Below, one piece after another: positions 42,303-50,940 of a stretch of 64,000 bases of DNA. The notes beneath the pieces were generated by a model. It was given only the letters and a program-made list of their open reading frames with translations. It was not told where the DNA came from and did not search any database. Each line of letters opens with the position of its first letter. Position 1 is the first letter of the stretch. This DNA comes from Acidimicrobiales bacterium (lineage in GTDB: Bacteria; Actinomycetota; Acidimicrobiia; Acidimicrobiales; Iamiaceae): positions 434,001 through 498,000 of the forward strand of contig DASZTW010000005.1 in assembly GCA_035547835.1 (NCBI GenBank), in the 5' to 3' direction. A program made the position numbers and the translations under genes.

Positions 42303-43253
42303 TCAGAAGTAGATGACCTTGCTGGCCTGTTCCTCGGCGGCGTCGAGGTCGTCGGTGTAAGCCCCGGTCGACAAGTACTTCCACCCGGCGTCGGCCACCA
42401 CGAACACGATCACGCCGCGCTCGATCTGGGCGGCCAGCTTGGCGGCGCCGGCCAGGGCGGCGCCGGCGGACAGGCCCGCGAAGACACCGCATTCGTGTAC
42501 CAGCCGACGCGTCCACTCGATCGACTCGCGCGGCCGCACGATGCGCTTGCCGTCGAGCAGTTCGAGCCCGCCCCACTTCTCGAACACCGGCGGGATATAG
42601 CCGTCGTCGAGGCTGCGCAGCCCTTCGACCAGCTCACCTGACGGCGGCTCGACCGCGTACACCTTGACGCCGGGCTTGTGCTCTTTGAGATACCGGCCGA
42701 CGCCCATCAGCGTGCCGGACGTGCCGAGCCCGGCCACGAAATGCGTGATGTCGGGGACGTCGGCCAGGATCTCGGGACCGGTCGTGTCGTAGTGCGCCTG
42801 CGGGTTGGCCTCGTTGCCGTACTGGTAGAGGAACGCCCACTCGGGGTGCTCGTCAGCCATCTGCTGGGCGCGCCGCACCGCGCCGTTCGACCCTTCGGCT
42901 CCGGGCGTGAGGATGATGTCGGCCCCGAACGTCTCGAGCAGTTGGCGTCGCTCCACCGACACGTTCTCGGGCAACACGATCGTGATCGGATAGCCCTTGC
43001 GTCCGGCGATCATCGCCAAGGCGATGCCCGTGTTTCCCGAGCTCGGCTCGATGATCCGCTGCCCCGGTCGCAGTGATCCATCGGCTTCCGCCGCCTCGAT
43101 CATCGCTCGGGCGATGCGGTCCTTGACCGAGCCGGCCGGGTTGTTGCCCTCGAGCTTGGCCAGTATGCGGACGTGGGCGTTGGGGCTCAGCTCGCTGACA
43201 TCGATGACCGGCGTGTTGCCGATGAGCTCTTCGACCGAGCGGTACACGGCCAC
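42303..43253 (-). CDS. cysM: cysteine synthase CysM-type (PLP-dependent)
   Basis: 316-residue fold-type II PLP enzyme. The PLP lysine is K44 (GSVKDRIA), the phosphate-binding loop is GLGTSGT, and SSGNTG (75-80) binds the acceptor substrate. Its neighbourhood (mec upstream, murI downstream) is that of mycobacterial CysM, which uses O-phosphoserine and the protein thiocarboxylate CysO as sulfur donor, and the C-terminal VADAGWKYLSTGAY is CysM-like. The cysO gene normally between mec and cysM is absent here (gap 43 bp). GTG start with GAGGAG ribosome site. Confidence 0.88.
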   Translation of the reverse strand: MAVYRSVEELIGNTPVIDVSELSPNAHVRILAKLEGNNPAGSVKDRIARAMIEAAEADGSLRPGQRIIEPSSGNTGIALAMIAGRKGYPITIVLPENVSVERRQLLETFGADIILTPGAEGSNGAVRRAQQMADEHPEWAFLYQYGNEANPQAHYDTTGPEILADVPDITHFVAGLGTSGTLMGVGRYLKEHKPGVKVYAVEPPSGELVEGLRSLDDGYIPPVFEKWGGLELLDGKRIVRPRESIEWTRRLVHECGVFAGLSAGAALAGAAKLAAQIERGVIVFVVADAGWKYLSTGAYTDDLDAAEEQASKVIYF

Positions 43254-43296
43254 GAGACGGGCTCCTCAACAAAAGGTGACTGTTCGACTCGGGATT

Positions 43297-43713
43297 CTAC
43301 CCGGCCGCCAGCTCCACTCCCTCTTCGACGATCCGACCCTCGTCGAGCAGCCAGCAGCGCAGCGACGGCACCTCGTCGCGCAACGACACGATGATGTAGT
43401 GCCAGCCGACCAGCAGCGGGTTGTCAGCTTGGGCCACGTCGGTTGGCGACGGGTACGGATCGGTGTGCGTGTGCGAGTGCATCACGCCCACGATCTCGAT
43501 GCCGAGCGGACCGAACGCCTCGTCGGCTGCCTGCCAGCCGTCCGGCCCGATCGAATAGGTCTTGGCCGACTCGTCGGCGTTGCGGCACGGCACGAACGCT
43601 TCGATCACGGCGCCACCCGGGGCGCCGCCGAGCAGCCCGCACGCCTCGTCGGGATAGCCGTCGTACGCGTGCGCGAGCATCTGGCGGTACGCGATCGGGT
43701 CGAGGCGGATCAC
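43297..43713 (-). CDS. mec: JAMM/Mov34-family metalloprotease Mec
   Basis: 138-residue zinc peptidase. The JAMM motif is complete: E in DEACGLLGG and HSHTHTDPYPSPTD (H-x-H-x(7-8)-S-x2-D). In mycobacteria Mec(+) releases cysteine from the CysO-cysteine adduct made by CysM; gene adjacency to cysM supports the same role here. GTG at 43713 is chosen because TACCCT lies exactly 7 nt upstream, and the frame further upstream runs antisense into the SIMPL lipoprotein region. Confidence 0.82.
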   Translation of the reverse strand: MIRLDPIAYRQMLAHAYDGYPDEACGLLGGAPGGAVIEAFVPCRNADESAKTYSIGPDGWQAADEAFGPLGIEIVGVMHSHTHTDPYPSPTDVAQADNPLLVGWHYIIVSLRDEVPSLRCWLLDEGRIVEEGVELAAG

Positions 43714-43720
43714 CGTGCCG

Positions 43721-43726
43721 AGGGTA
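43721..43726 (-). promoter_or_regulatory. -10 box of a leaderless promoter (mec)
   Basis: TACCCT on the minus strand, 7 nt before the GTG start at 43713. Confidence 0.5.
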
Positions 43727-43754
43727 GCGGCGGTCGGCCCGGCGGCCCCGGACC

Positions 43755-44537
43755 TCAGCCTGCCAGCGCGTACACGACCGTCACGTTGCTGTCGGCCTCG
43801 ACCGAGCCGGGTGCCAGGGGCACCGCGGACGCCGCCCCCGAGGACGGAGCCGCCCGCAGCGCGTCGAACTGCCCGTTGGACATCGTGTTCACCTGGTCGT
43901 CGCGAATCGAGCAGATCCGTCCCAGCCGCTGACCGGCCGCCTTGGCCGTGGCAGTCGCCTGGCCCACAACCGAGCGGACGGCGTTGGCGCGCGCCAAGTC
44001 GTGCAAGCCACTCGGGTCTTCCATCGAGAACGTCAGCGAGCTGATGCGGATCGCATCGCCTGCTGCGTCGGCCACCGCGTCGATCAGCACACCGGCCTTG
44101 TCGAGGTTGCGGAGCTTGGCCGTCACCGTGTCGGTGACGTGGTAGCCGGTCAACCTCGGTGGCTTGCCAGCGGGATAGGCGTATTGAGGCTCGATCGTGA
44201 GGCCCGACGTCTGCACGTCCTTGGCGGCCACGCCGCCGAACGTGAAGGTCTGGTGCAACTTGGTGGTCCTGGCGTTGTTGTCCGCCAATGCCGCCTTCGC
44301 CGTCGCGCCGGTCACGTCGACGCTCACCACCACCGTGAGCAGGTCGGGCGTCGCTTGCGCCTGGCCGCTTCCGTGCAACGTCATCTTGGAAGCCGACGCG
44401 CCGCACGATCCACCGGCGCCGGCCGCGCTGGCGCCGGATGAGCCCGACGAGCTGCAGCCGGCCGCGGCACCCATCACGATCAGCGCCGCCGTCACGATGC
44501 CGAGCCGCCGCAAGTTCGTCGTCTTGTCGAATCGCAT
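43755..44537 (-). CDS. SIMPL (DUF541) domain lipoprotein
   Basis: 260-residue exported lipoprotein. The signal peptide ends in lipobox GAAAGC, followed by a Ser/Gly linker. The remainder is a SIMPL domain: GSGQAQATPDLLTVVVSVDV opens it, then an Asn/Ala-rich helix, NVTVVYALAG closes it. SIMPL proteins are periplasmic or surface proteins of unclear function (some relatives assemble into oligomers). Good ribosome site GGAGGG before ATG 44537. Divergent from smpB with 102 bp between them. Confidence 0.85.
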   Translation of the reverse strand: MRFDKTTNLRRLGIVTAALIVMGAAAGCSSSGSSGASAAGAGGSCGASASKMTLHGSGQAQATPDLLTVVVSVDVTGATAKAALADNNARTTKLHQTFTFGGVAAKDVQTSGLTIEPQYAYPAGKPPRLTGYHVTDTVTAKLRNLDKAGVLIDAVADAAGDAIRISSLTFSMEDPSGLHDLARANAVRSVVGQATATAKAAGQRLGRICSIRDDQVNTMSNGQFDALRAAPSSGAASAVPLAPGSVEADSNVTVVYALAG

Positions 44538-44639
44538 TGTGCACCCTCCACCCGAAGTCCGACCATCGGAAGGTCGATCGTCAACGGGGTATGGACGACG
44601 GGTGCAGCCGATTGGTTCCCCGGTAGCGTTGCCTGCCTC

Positions 44640-45122
44640 ATGAGCGCCCCGGCACGCGACGGCATCAACGTGGTGGCCACCAACCGGCAGGCCCGCCGCA
44701 ACTACGACGTCCTCGACTCGTTCGAGGCCGGCGTGGTGCTGCGCGGCTCGGAGGTGAAGTCACTCCGCGAGTCGAAGGTGTCGCTCACCGACACGTACGC
44801 CCGCATCGTCGGTGGCGAGCTGTGGCTGATCGGCCTGCACGTCTCGCCGTACTCGCACGCCGCCGCCCACAGTGGCCATCAGGCCGACCGCGACCGCAAG
44901 CTCCTCGTGCACCGCAAGGAGCTCGAGCTGCTCGCCCGCCGGGTCGACATCGACCGCCTCCAACTCGTGCCGTTGTCGCTCTACTTCAAAGACGGGCGGG
45001 CCAAGATCGAGATCGCCGTGGCCCGTGGCCGCAAAGTCCACGACAAGCGCCAGGCGATCGCCGAGCGCGACGCCGACCGTGACACCCAGCGGGCGCTCGC
45101 CGAGCGCCGGCGTCAGGACTGA
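44640..45122 (+). CDS. smpB: SsrA-binding protein SmpB
   Basis: 160-residue partner of tmRNA in trans-translation. Conserved blocks: NRQARRNYDVLDSFEAGVVLRGSEVKSLRESKVSL at the N-terminus, WLIGLHVSPYSHA, and the basic C-terminal tail KVHDKRQAIAERDADRD that enters the ribosome decoding centre. The ssrA gene follows 764 bp downstream, separated by one convergent gene. TAGCGT lies 10 nt before the ATG. The last 10 bp overlap the convergent kinase-like gene. Confidence 0.95.
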   Translation: MSAPARDGINVVATNRQARRNYDVLDSFEAGVVLRGSEVKSLRESKVSLTDTYARIVGGELWLIGLHVSPYSHAAAHSGHQADRDRKLLVHRKELELLARRVDIDRLQLVPLSLYFKDGRAKIEIAVARGRKVHDKRQAIAERDADRDTQRALAERRRQD

Positions 45123-45763
45123 GCTGCGACGGCCTTCAGCTCGCGCGCCCAGAACGCCTCGGCCGCCTGGCGCAACAGCACCACGGCGTCGTCGACGCTC
45201 AGGACCGTCGCGTCGAGCACCAGGTGGTACAGCGCCGGGTCGGAGGTGCGCCGGCCGTACAGCCGGTCGACGTAGCGATCCCGAGCGCGGTCGGTCTCCT
45301 CCAAGTGGCGCTTCGCCGTGGCCGCGTCGATCTGCTCGATCGCCATCCCCCGCCGCAGGCGGCGGTCCGGCGGCCCGTCGAGACGGACGTGGAACACACC
45401 TGGTCGGTCGGCCAAGACCAGGCACCCCGCGCGGCCGAGGATCACCGCGCCTTCGCACGCCAGCTTCCCGACCGACGCCTCGACGGTCTCCCGGAGCGGA
45501 CGGCGGATGTCGTCAGTCGTCACCGGCGCGAGCGTCATGCCGCCGGTCACGATGGCGAGCCGGTCGAGGAACCGGGTCCAGCGACCTTCCTCACGCTCGG
45601 ACTCGCCAACCGCTTGCGCCTCGTCCTCCGCGCCTTCGGCGACGTCGGGCGTCAGCAGGCGGTCGGCGAACTCCAAGCCGAGCGCGGTGGCCAGCCGTGG
45701 CGCGATGAGGCTCCCACCAGCTCCGTAGCTGGCCGAGATCGTGACGACACGGGCGTCTCCCAT
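45113..45763 (-). CDS. cytidylate kinase-like family protein
   Basis: 216-residue P-loop protein of the CMK-like family (AAA_26). The N-terminus VVTISASYGAGGSLIAPRLA carries a modified P-loop (ASYGAGGS) and LVLDATVLSVDDAVVLL is the usual C-terminal block. True CMP kinases have GxxGSGKS, so substrate and activity are uncertain; some relatives are regulatory. An acidic insertion (about residues 44-62) is not typical. It sits between smpB and ssrA on the opposite strand and its end overlaps smpB by 10 bp. Confidence 0.75.
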   Translation of the reverse strand: MGDARVVTISASYGAGGSLIAPRLATALGLEFADRLLTPDVAEGAEDEAQAVGESEREEGRWTRFLDRLAIVTGGMTLAPVTTDDIRRPLRETVEASVGKLACEGAVILGRAGCLVLADRPGVFHVRLDGPPDRRLRRGMAIEQIDAATAKRHLEETDRARDRYVDRLYGRRTSDPALYHLVLDATVLSVDDAVVLLRQAAEAFWARELKAVAAQS

Positions 45764-45886
45764 GTGCCCCAGTGTCGCACGTCACAACGGCTCGGTTGGC
45801 GGCCTGCCTCGCCCGCGTTGGGGCCTGGGTGTCACGGCCAGCCGGTACGATGGTGCGACCGGGTTCGACCGGTGGTTCATTGACAA

Positions 45887-46272
45887 GGGGCTGATCGGTT
45901 TCGACGTTGGGACCGGAAGCCGACATCCGTGCGACCGGAGTTGCTCAGACTCCTAAAACGGGGCACCCAAAAGAAGCGCCGATAGCGACTTCGCTCTCGC
46001 CGCCTGATCTTCAGGTGATCTGAGAGTCATCGCGACCAGCAATGGCACGCGGGGCCTGTCCGCCGCAGCCCGGCAACAGAAGCGGTGGATGACGGTGGGA
46101 AAGACCACTGACGGCGTGAAAGACCGCTGACCTCGGAGAAAGTTCCGGCGGTGGCTCCCTCGGGGGCCGCCCGACCCGGCGGTGCGTCAGCCGTGAAGGC
46201 GCGAACTCGGGAATGGTCGTAGCGCGGGCGGCAACCGCTCGACGGACGCGGGTTCGATTCCCGCCAGCTCCA
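45887..46272 (+). ncRNA. ssrA: transfer-messenger RNA
   Basis: 386-nt tmRNA. The 5' end GGGGCTGATCGGTTTCGAC and the 3' end (GGGTTCGATTCCCGCCAGCTCC-A split over 46250-46272) form the tRNA-like domain, acceptor GGGGCTG/CAGCTCC with one G-U pair. The tag frame runs from GCA at 45963 to TGA at 46005-46007 and encodes APKRSADSDFALAA, ending in the degradation signal ALAA. The 3' CCA is not encoded. TACGAT at 45846-45851 is the likely -10, giving a short 5' precursor removed by RNase P. Confidence 0.95.
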
Positions 46273-46274
46273 CT

Positions 46275-46302
46275 GCGTCACTCGCTGGTCACTTGGTGAC
46301 GC
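46275..46302 (+). terminator. hairpin directly after tmRNA
   Basis: GCGTCAC (46275-46281) and GTGACGC (46296-46302) are exact complements with a 14-nt loop, 3 nt after the tmRNA end. Candidate terminator; no T tract. Confidence 0.35.
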
Positions 46303-46349
46303 TCGCTCCGCCGTGGGCAGTCGCTCCGGCGCACATCGACCCAAAACGG

Positions 46350-46355
46350 TATAAT
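46350..46355 (+). promoter_or_regulatory. perfect TATAAT -10 box and structured leader
   Basis: A consensus TATAAT, rare in this GC-rich window, about 110 bp before the DUF4214 gene. No good -35 is found 16-18 bp upstream. Transcription would start near 46362, giving a leader of about 100 nt. TCCGGA occurs at 46355-46360 and 46367-46372 and can pair around a 6-nt loop at the transcript start. No known riboswitch is recognised. Confidence 0.5.
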
Positions 46356-46464
46356 CCGGACACCTCTCCGGAGGCACTCGGCTGGCGAGCGGGCTTGGAC
46401 TCAAGGGCAACGGCGCTGCGCGCGTCGGTTGGGGTCCCCAGCGTCGAGCCAGACCGAGATCCAG

Positions 46465-48336
46465 GTGTCCCAGCTCACGCGCCGTGGTGGCGTCGCGGTC
46501 GTCGCCGTCGTGGCGCTCCTGCAGTCGTTCGTGCTGCCGCCGGCCTCCGCCGGTGCCGCACCCACCGCCCCGGCAGCCACAGCTGGTCACGAGGTGGCGT
46601 CGTCGGGTCCGTACCTCCCGGCCGGGTTCGCCTGGCTGCGCGACGCACGCTGGACCGCGATGATCGTCCACCGGGTGGCGGGCAGGTCGGCGACGGCCGA
46701 TGAGGTGGAGGCCGTCACGAGCGGGCTTGCCGATCACGACGTCCGCTACGCCGACATCACCCGATGGTACCAGTCGACGGCCGACGGTCGCGCGGTGACG
46801 GTGACCGAGCTGTACGCCAACACCTTGCACCGGGTACCCGATCAGGGCGGGCTCACGTTCTGGTCGAATCGGCTGGCCCAACCGGGCGAGACCATGTCGA
46901 CCATCCGTGCCGACGTCTTCGGGTCCTACGAATGGTTCCTGCAGGCCGGCGGCACCAACGCCGGCTTCATCGATCAGCTCTACCACTACATCATGTTGCG
47001 GGCTCCGGACCCGAGCGGAAGAGCCCTGTGGTTGTGGGTGCTGGACCACGGGGCGTCGCGGCTCGACGTCGCCACGTCGTTCATCGCCTCGAAGGAAGGT
47101 CGACTGCTGCGTACCGCCGACGCGTACCGGCAGGTGTTGCATCGCGATCCCGACCCGGCGGGCGCCGAGTTCTGGTCCGAGCAGCTCCGCACGGTCGACG
47201 ACCTCACACTGCGGGCGATCCTCACGGGCGCGGCCGAGGTGCTCGACCAGGCGGCCACCACCGCGTTGCCCGCCGGCCTCACCCCGCCGAACGGTGTGGG
47301 CGACTGCGGGACACCCCCACCGACGGACCCCGCCGCCTGGCGGGCGACCTATCGCCAGCTGCACGGCCGGGCCTGGTCCGGTGGCGACGGCGGCGCGTCC
47401 GCCCCGCTCGACGGCGGCGCGGTGTTGTTCGTCCATGGCGACACCGCACAAGGCGACGTCGACGCCGATGGTCGCCGCTCGCTGACCGGCTTCGTGCACA
47501 ACACGATGGTGGTCGCGGTCGGCGGATGTTTGATCCCGATCACCGGACCCGATTTCGGCGCGGTGATCCCCGACGCGGCGGACGGTCACTACTACTGGCC
47601 GGCGGCCCCCATCGTCGACGGCAACGACATGTGGGTGCCCGTCGCCCGCATGCGCACGACGCACCCCGGCACCTGGGGGTTCGCCCAAGACGGGATCGAC
47701 CTCGCGCACTTCAGCCTGGCGGGCGGGCGCGTTCCCACGTACCTCGGCACCGTCTCCACACCGATGTCGAACGACACCGTCGTCGCGTGGGGGAACGGCG
47801 AAGTGCGGGTCGCCGGCTGGTGGTACGTGTACGGCGTCGCCGCGGATGGAACGGGCGACGACGTGTTCGCGGCGCGGGTACCGGCCGGCCGGCTCGGCGA
47901 CGCGTCGGCCTGGCAGTTCTGGGGCGCAGGAAGCTGGAGGGCCGATCCATCGGCCATCACCCCGGTGCTGGCGCCGACTGACACTCCGACCCCCCTCTCG
48001 CCGAGCATGGGGTTGTCCGTCGTCCAGCGCCCATCCGGCAAGTTCGTGATGATCACCAAGAACTACAACGTGTTCTCCAACGAGATCGTCGCGTGGGTCG
48101 CGTCGACGCCGCTGGGGCCGTGGACGCCATCGGGAACGCCGACCGAGCTGCCGGTCGAGCACAGCAGCTTCGGGCAGACCCTCAGCCAGTACTCGGTCGC
48201 CGCGCACCCGAGCCTGTCGACCGGCGACGATCTGCTCGTCTCGTGGTTCAACCTCTACTTCGGCGACGACGCGGTCCCCGACGAGGCGTACGCGCCGTAT
48301 GGGCCGTTCTTCACCACCATCCCGGTCCCGGATTGA
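46465..48336 (+). CDS. secreted DUF4214 protein with C-terminal propeller-like domain
   Basis: 623-residue exported protein. The GTG at 46465 gives a good signal peptide (LTRRGG, hydrophobic core, PPASAGAA cleavage region); the frame is also open from a TTG at 46429. Residues 60-270 hold two to three DUF4214 units (LYANTLHRVPDQGGLTFWSNRL; LYHYIMLRAPDPSGRALWLW; AYRQVLHRDPDPAGAEFW), a helical repeat seen in surface-layer and adhesin proteins. The rest is a beta-rich domain with repeated tryptophan/glycine blades resembling DUF5005/glycosidase-type propellers. Likely a cell-surface or carbohydrate-binding protein; no catalytic residues are identified. Confidence 0.7.
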   Translation: MSQLTRRGGVAVVAVVALLQSFVLPPASAGAAPTAPAATAGHEVASSGPYLPAGFAWLRDARWTAMIVHRVAGRSATADEVEAVTSGLADHDVRYADITRWYQSTADGRAVTVTELYANTLHRVPDQGGLTFWSNRLAQPGETMSTIRADVFGSYEWFLQAGGTNAGFIDQLYHYIMLRAPDPSGRALWLWVLDHGASRLDVATSFIASKEGRLLRTADAYRQVLHRDPDPAGAEFWSEQLRTVDDLTLRAILTGAAEVLDQAATTALPAGLTPPNGVGDCGTPPPTDPAAWRATYRQLHGRAWSGGDGGASAPLDGGAVLFVHGDTAQGDVDADGRRSLTGFVHNTMVVAVGGCLIPITGPDFGAVIPDAADGHYYWPAAPIVDGNDMWVPVARMRTTHPGTWGFAQDGIDLAHFSLAGGRVPTYLGTVSTPMSNDTVVAWGNGEVRVAGWWYVYGVAADGTGDDVFAARVPAGRLGDASAWQFWGAGSWRADPSAITPVLAPTDTPTPLSPSMGLSVVQRPSGKFVMITKNYNVFSNEIVAWVASTPLGPWTPSGTPTELPVEHSSFGQTLSQYSVAAHPSLSTGDDLLVSWFNLYFGDDAVPDEAYAPYGPFFTTIPVPD

Positions 48337-48375
48337 CCGGACAGGCAGGCACGAACCGACTCGACGCGGCGCTGG

Positions 48376-50913
48376 TCAGGCCAACAGCTGGTACGTGGGG
48401 TTCAGCAGCGCGAGACGACCCTTGTGGCGGCCGACGGTGCCGGCCACCCGGAGCCGCCGGCCGACCGTGATGCCGGGCACGTCGCGCCGGCCGAGGAAGA
48501 CGACCTGGATCTCGCCATGGGCGTCGGCGAGGGTGACCTGGAGGGAAGCCACGCCGGACCACGGCTGCACCTGCAACGCCCGGACATGGCCGGTCAAGTC
48601 GACGCGCTGGCGGAAACGCACCGCGGCGATGCCCTCGGCGGGCTCGGCCGCCACCAGGTGCAGGTCGACGGGTCGACCCACCCGGCGCACGTCGCGTCCG
48701 AGCTCTTCTTCCTCGTGGCTGTACACGCCCGGCGTTCCGGTGTCGATGGTGGCATCGACGGTCAGTCGCCGCGCGCCGCCGTGATCGAGCTCCGCGGCCT
48801 GCTCGAGCACGTCGGCGGCCGTCAGGTTCGACCGCTTGCGCCCGGCGGTGAGGTGGTAGGGCACGAAGGTCACGTTGACGTGCGGGAGCTCGCTCAGCTC
48901 CTCGGCGATGTGGTCGCCGGTCCGGTCGTGCAACAGCCGGTGCCAGACCCGCCGGTACTCGGTGCGGGGCAACAAGACGGTGAGCTCGGTGTCGCCCGCC
49001 ACGGTCAACTCGGCGGCGAGCTCCATCGCGCCGCGCGTCACTCGTCGGTCGGGGCACTCGATGATCTGGAGCGGAACCCGTGAGAGGCCGAGCTGGCGCC
49101 ACTCCAGCGCGAGCATCTCGGCGCGTGGTTCGTCGATCGCCCAGTGGACGGCGCGGACCTCGTCGGGCATCAACGTCCGTGCATATTGGATCGCCCGAGC
49201 CGTCGGCCGATCCAGCTCGTCGACCAGCACCAACACCACATGGCGCTGCAGGATCGGCATGGTGGCCACCGTCGGCGCCGCCGACTTCAGCTCGACCGCC
49301 TCTTCGACGTACTGGCGGTTCATGCGAACCAACAGCGCGACCAGGACGGGGATCAGCACCAAGATGAACCAGGCGCCTTCGGTGAACTTGGTGACCAGGA
49401 ACACCACGTCGACCACGAGCGACAGCAGCGCCCCCATGCCGTTGACGAAGACGCCGCGCTGCCAGCCCGGCTCCCGCTTGCGGATGTGGTGACGGGTCAT
49501 GCCCGCCTGACTCATCGTGAAGCTGGTGAACACGCCGACCGCGTAGAACGGGATGAGTCGGCTGACGTTCGCGTCGGTCACGATCATCAACGCGATCGCG
49601 CAGCCCGCCAGCAACATGATGCCGTTGGAGAACACGAGGCGGTGGCCGCGCTTCATGAGCTGGCGCGGCATGTACGAGTCGCCGGCGGCGAAGTTGGCCA
49701 AACGGGGGAAGTCGGCGAACGACGTGTTGGCGGCGAGGCACAAGATCAACAGGGTGCTGGCCTGCAGGAACACGTACACCACGAAGCCCGGCCCCGCGTG
49801 GCCGAACACCTCCTTGCCCACCTGCGCGAGCACGGTCGGGCTGCCGCTCTCGTAGGGCGACGGGTGGGTCTTGGTGGCGAGGAACGACAAGCCGAGGAAG
49901 CACGTGCCGAGCGTGACCCCCATGATCACCAACGTGCGTCGCGCGTGGCGCCATTCGGGTTTGTGGAAGGCGCTGACCCCGTTGGAGATCGCCTCGACAC
50001 CCGTGACCGCGGTGCCAGCCGACGCGAACGCCTGCAAGACCTTGAACAGTGCGGCCCCGTAGAAGATCTTGTCGGCCACGCCCATCGATCCGTGCGCCCC
50101 GGCACCGAGCAGCTCCGCGCCGTGCGACAACGACACGTGGGACAGCCCTCCCCCGGCGGCCCGCACGATGCCCGCCACGATCATCGCCGCCATCGCCGCG
50201 ATGAACAGGTACGTGGGGACCATGAAGACACGGCCGGACTCCTTGACCCCCCGCAAGTTCATGTACGCGATGAACACCACCACGAACAACGCCATCTCGA
50301 GGTGGTAGGGGCGCAGCCCGGAGAACAACGACGTCAACGCCGCGATGCCTGCCGACGCGGAGACCGCGACCGTCAAGATGTAGTCGGTCAGCAACGAGAC
50401 GCCGGCCACCAGCGCGGGCTTGTAGCCGAAGTTGTCCCGGGTGACCATGTACGCGCCGCCGGCGGTCGGGTACTCCTTGATCGTCTCCCGGTACGACAGG
50501 ATCAGGAACGTCAGCACGACCAGCATCGCGACCGTCACCGGCACGACCATCGAGAACGCGAACACGCCGATCACCGGGATCAGCACGTGCAGGATCTCTT
50601 CGGTCGCGTACGCCGACGACGAGATGCAGTCAGAGGAGAACACCGCCAGCGCGGTGGGAATCCCCAACCGCTGGTGCTCGAGCTCGTCGGAGTCCAGCGG
50701 CGGGCCCAGCAGCTTCAGCTTGGCTCGGTATCCGAAGCCCTCCGGCAGCACCGGCCGGTTCACCAGGGCATTGGGCTCGAGCGATCCCTCCGAACCGGGT
50801 TCGAGGCCCGGTTCCTGCGGCGCTACGGCAGTCACCACGCCAGTCAAGCCGCCGCGCGGCATGGAGGGAACCGGATCGGGACGGCGCTGGCGGACTCTTG
50901 ACGCGTCCGACAC
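48376..50913 (-). CDS. KimA-like APC potassium transporter fused to an OB-fold domain
   Basis: 845-residue membrane protein. After 75 cytoplasmic residues come about twelve membrane segments of the APC superfamily, with SSDCISSSAYATEEIL at about 93-108 as in KimA potassium/proton symporters. Then comes a cytoplasmic regulatory region (about 550-740) resembling the UspA-like domain of KimA. Residues 750-845 are an OB fold (RVDLTGHVRA...IQVVFLGRRDVPGITVGRRL...NPTYQLL) of a type usually encoded as a separate small protein near APC and TrkA genes in mycobacteria. GTG start behind AAGGATCG. Three CGCGTCAAG repeats surround the start. The gene follows kdpE on the same strand, supporting a potassium role. 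Confidence 0.8.
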   Translation of the reverse strand: MSDASRVRQRRPDPVPSMPRGGLTGVVTAVAPQEPGLEPGSEGSLEPNALVNRPVLPEGFGYRAKLKLLGPPLDSDELEHQRLGIPTALAVFSSDCISSSAYATEEILHVLIPVIGVFAFSMVVPVTVAMLVVLTFLILSYRETIKEYPTAGGAYMVTRDNFGYKPALVAGVSLLTDYILTVAVSASAGIAALTSLFSGLRPYHLEMALFVVVFIAYMNLRGVKESGRVFMVPTYLFIAAMAAMIVAGIVRAAGGGLSHVSLSHGAELLGAGAHGSMGVADKIFYGAALFKVLQAFASAGTAVTGVEAISNGVSAFHKPEWRHARRTLVIMGVTLGTCFLGLSFLATKTHPSPYESGSPTVLAQVGKEVFGHAGPGFVVYVFLQASTLLILCLAANTSFADFPRLANFAAGDSYMPRQLMKRGHRLVFSNGIMLLAGCAIALMIVTDANVSRLIPFYAVGVFTSFTMSQAGMTRHHIRKREPGWQRGVFVNGMGALLSLVVDVVFLVTKFTEGAWFILVLIPVLVALLVRMNRQYVEEAVELKSAAPTVATMPILQRHVVLVLVDELDRPTARAIQYARTLMPDEVRAVHWAIDEPRAEMLALEWRQLGLSRVPLQIIECPDRRVTRGAMELAAELTVAGDTELTVLLPRTEYRRVWHRLLHDRTGDHIAEELSELPHVNVTFVPYHLTAGRKRSNLTAADVLEQAAELDHGGARRLTVDATIDTGTPGVYSHEEEELGRDVRRVGRPVDLHLVAAEPAEGIAAVRFRQRVDLTGHVRALQVQPWSGVASLQVTLADAHGEIQVVFLGRRDVPGITVGRRLRVAGTVGRHKGRLALLNPTYQLLA

Positions 50914-50938
50914 CGATCCTTGACGCGTTCTTGACGCG
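50897..50938 (-). promoter_or_regulatory. three phased CGCGTCAAG direct repeats at the KimA-like gene
   Basis: On the plus strand CTTGACGCG occurs at 50897-50905, 50919-50927 and 50930-50938, i.e. spaced 22 and 11 bp, two and one helical turns. OmpR/PhoB-family regulators bind such direct repeats. The set covers the 27-bp gap after kdpE and the first codons of the transporter gene. Similar repeats occur at 51721-51759. Confidence 0.6.
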
Positions 50939-50940
50939 GT

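Noticed and set aside
46362-46464. Cyclic-di-GMP or cyclic-di-AMP riboswitch
   Set aside because: The leader has hairpins but I could not fit the conserved cores of the GEMM or ydaO motifs.
48376-50913. General amino-acid permease
   Set aside because: The SSDCISSSAYATEEIL motif, the cytoplasmic regulatory tail and the kdp context favour potassium, although APC amino-acid transport cannot be fully excluded.
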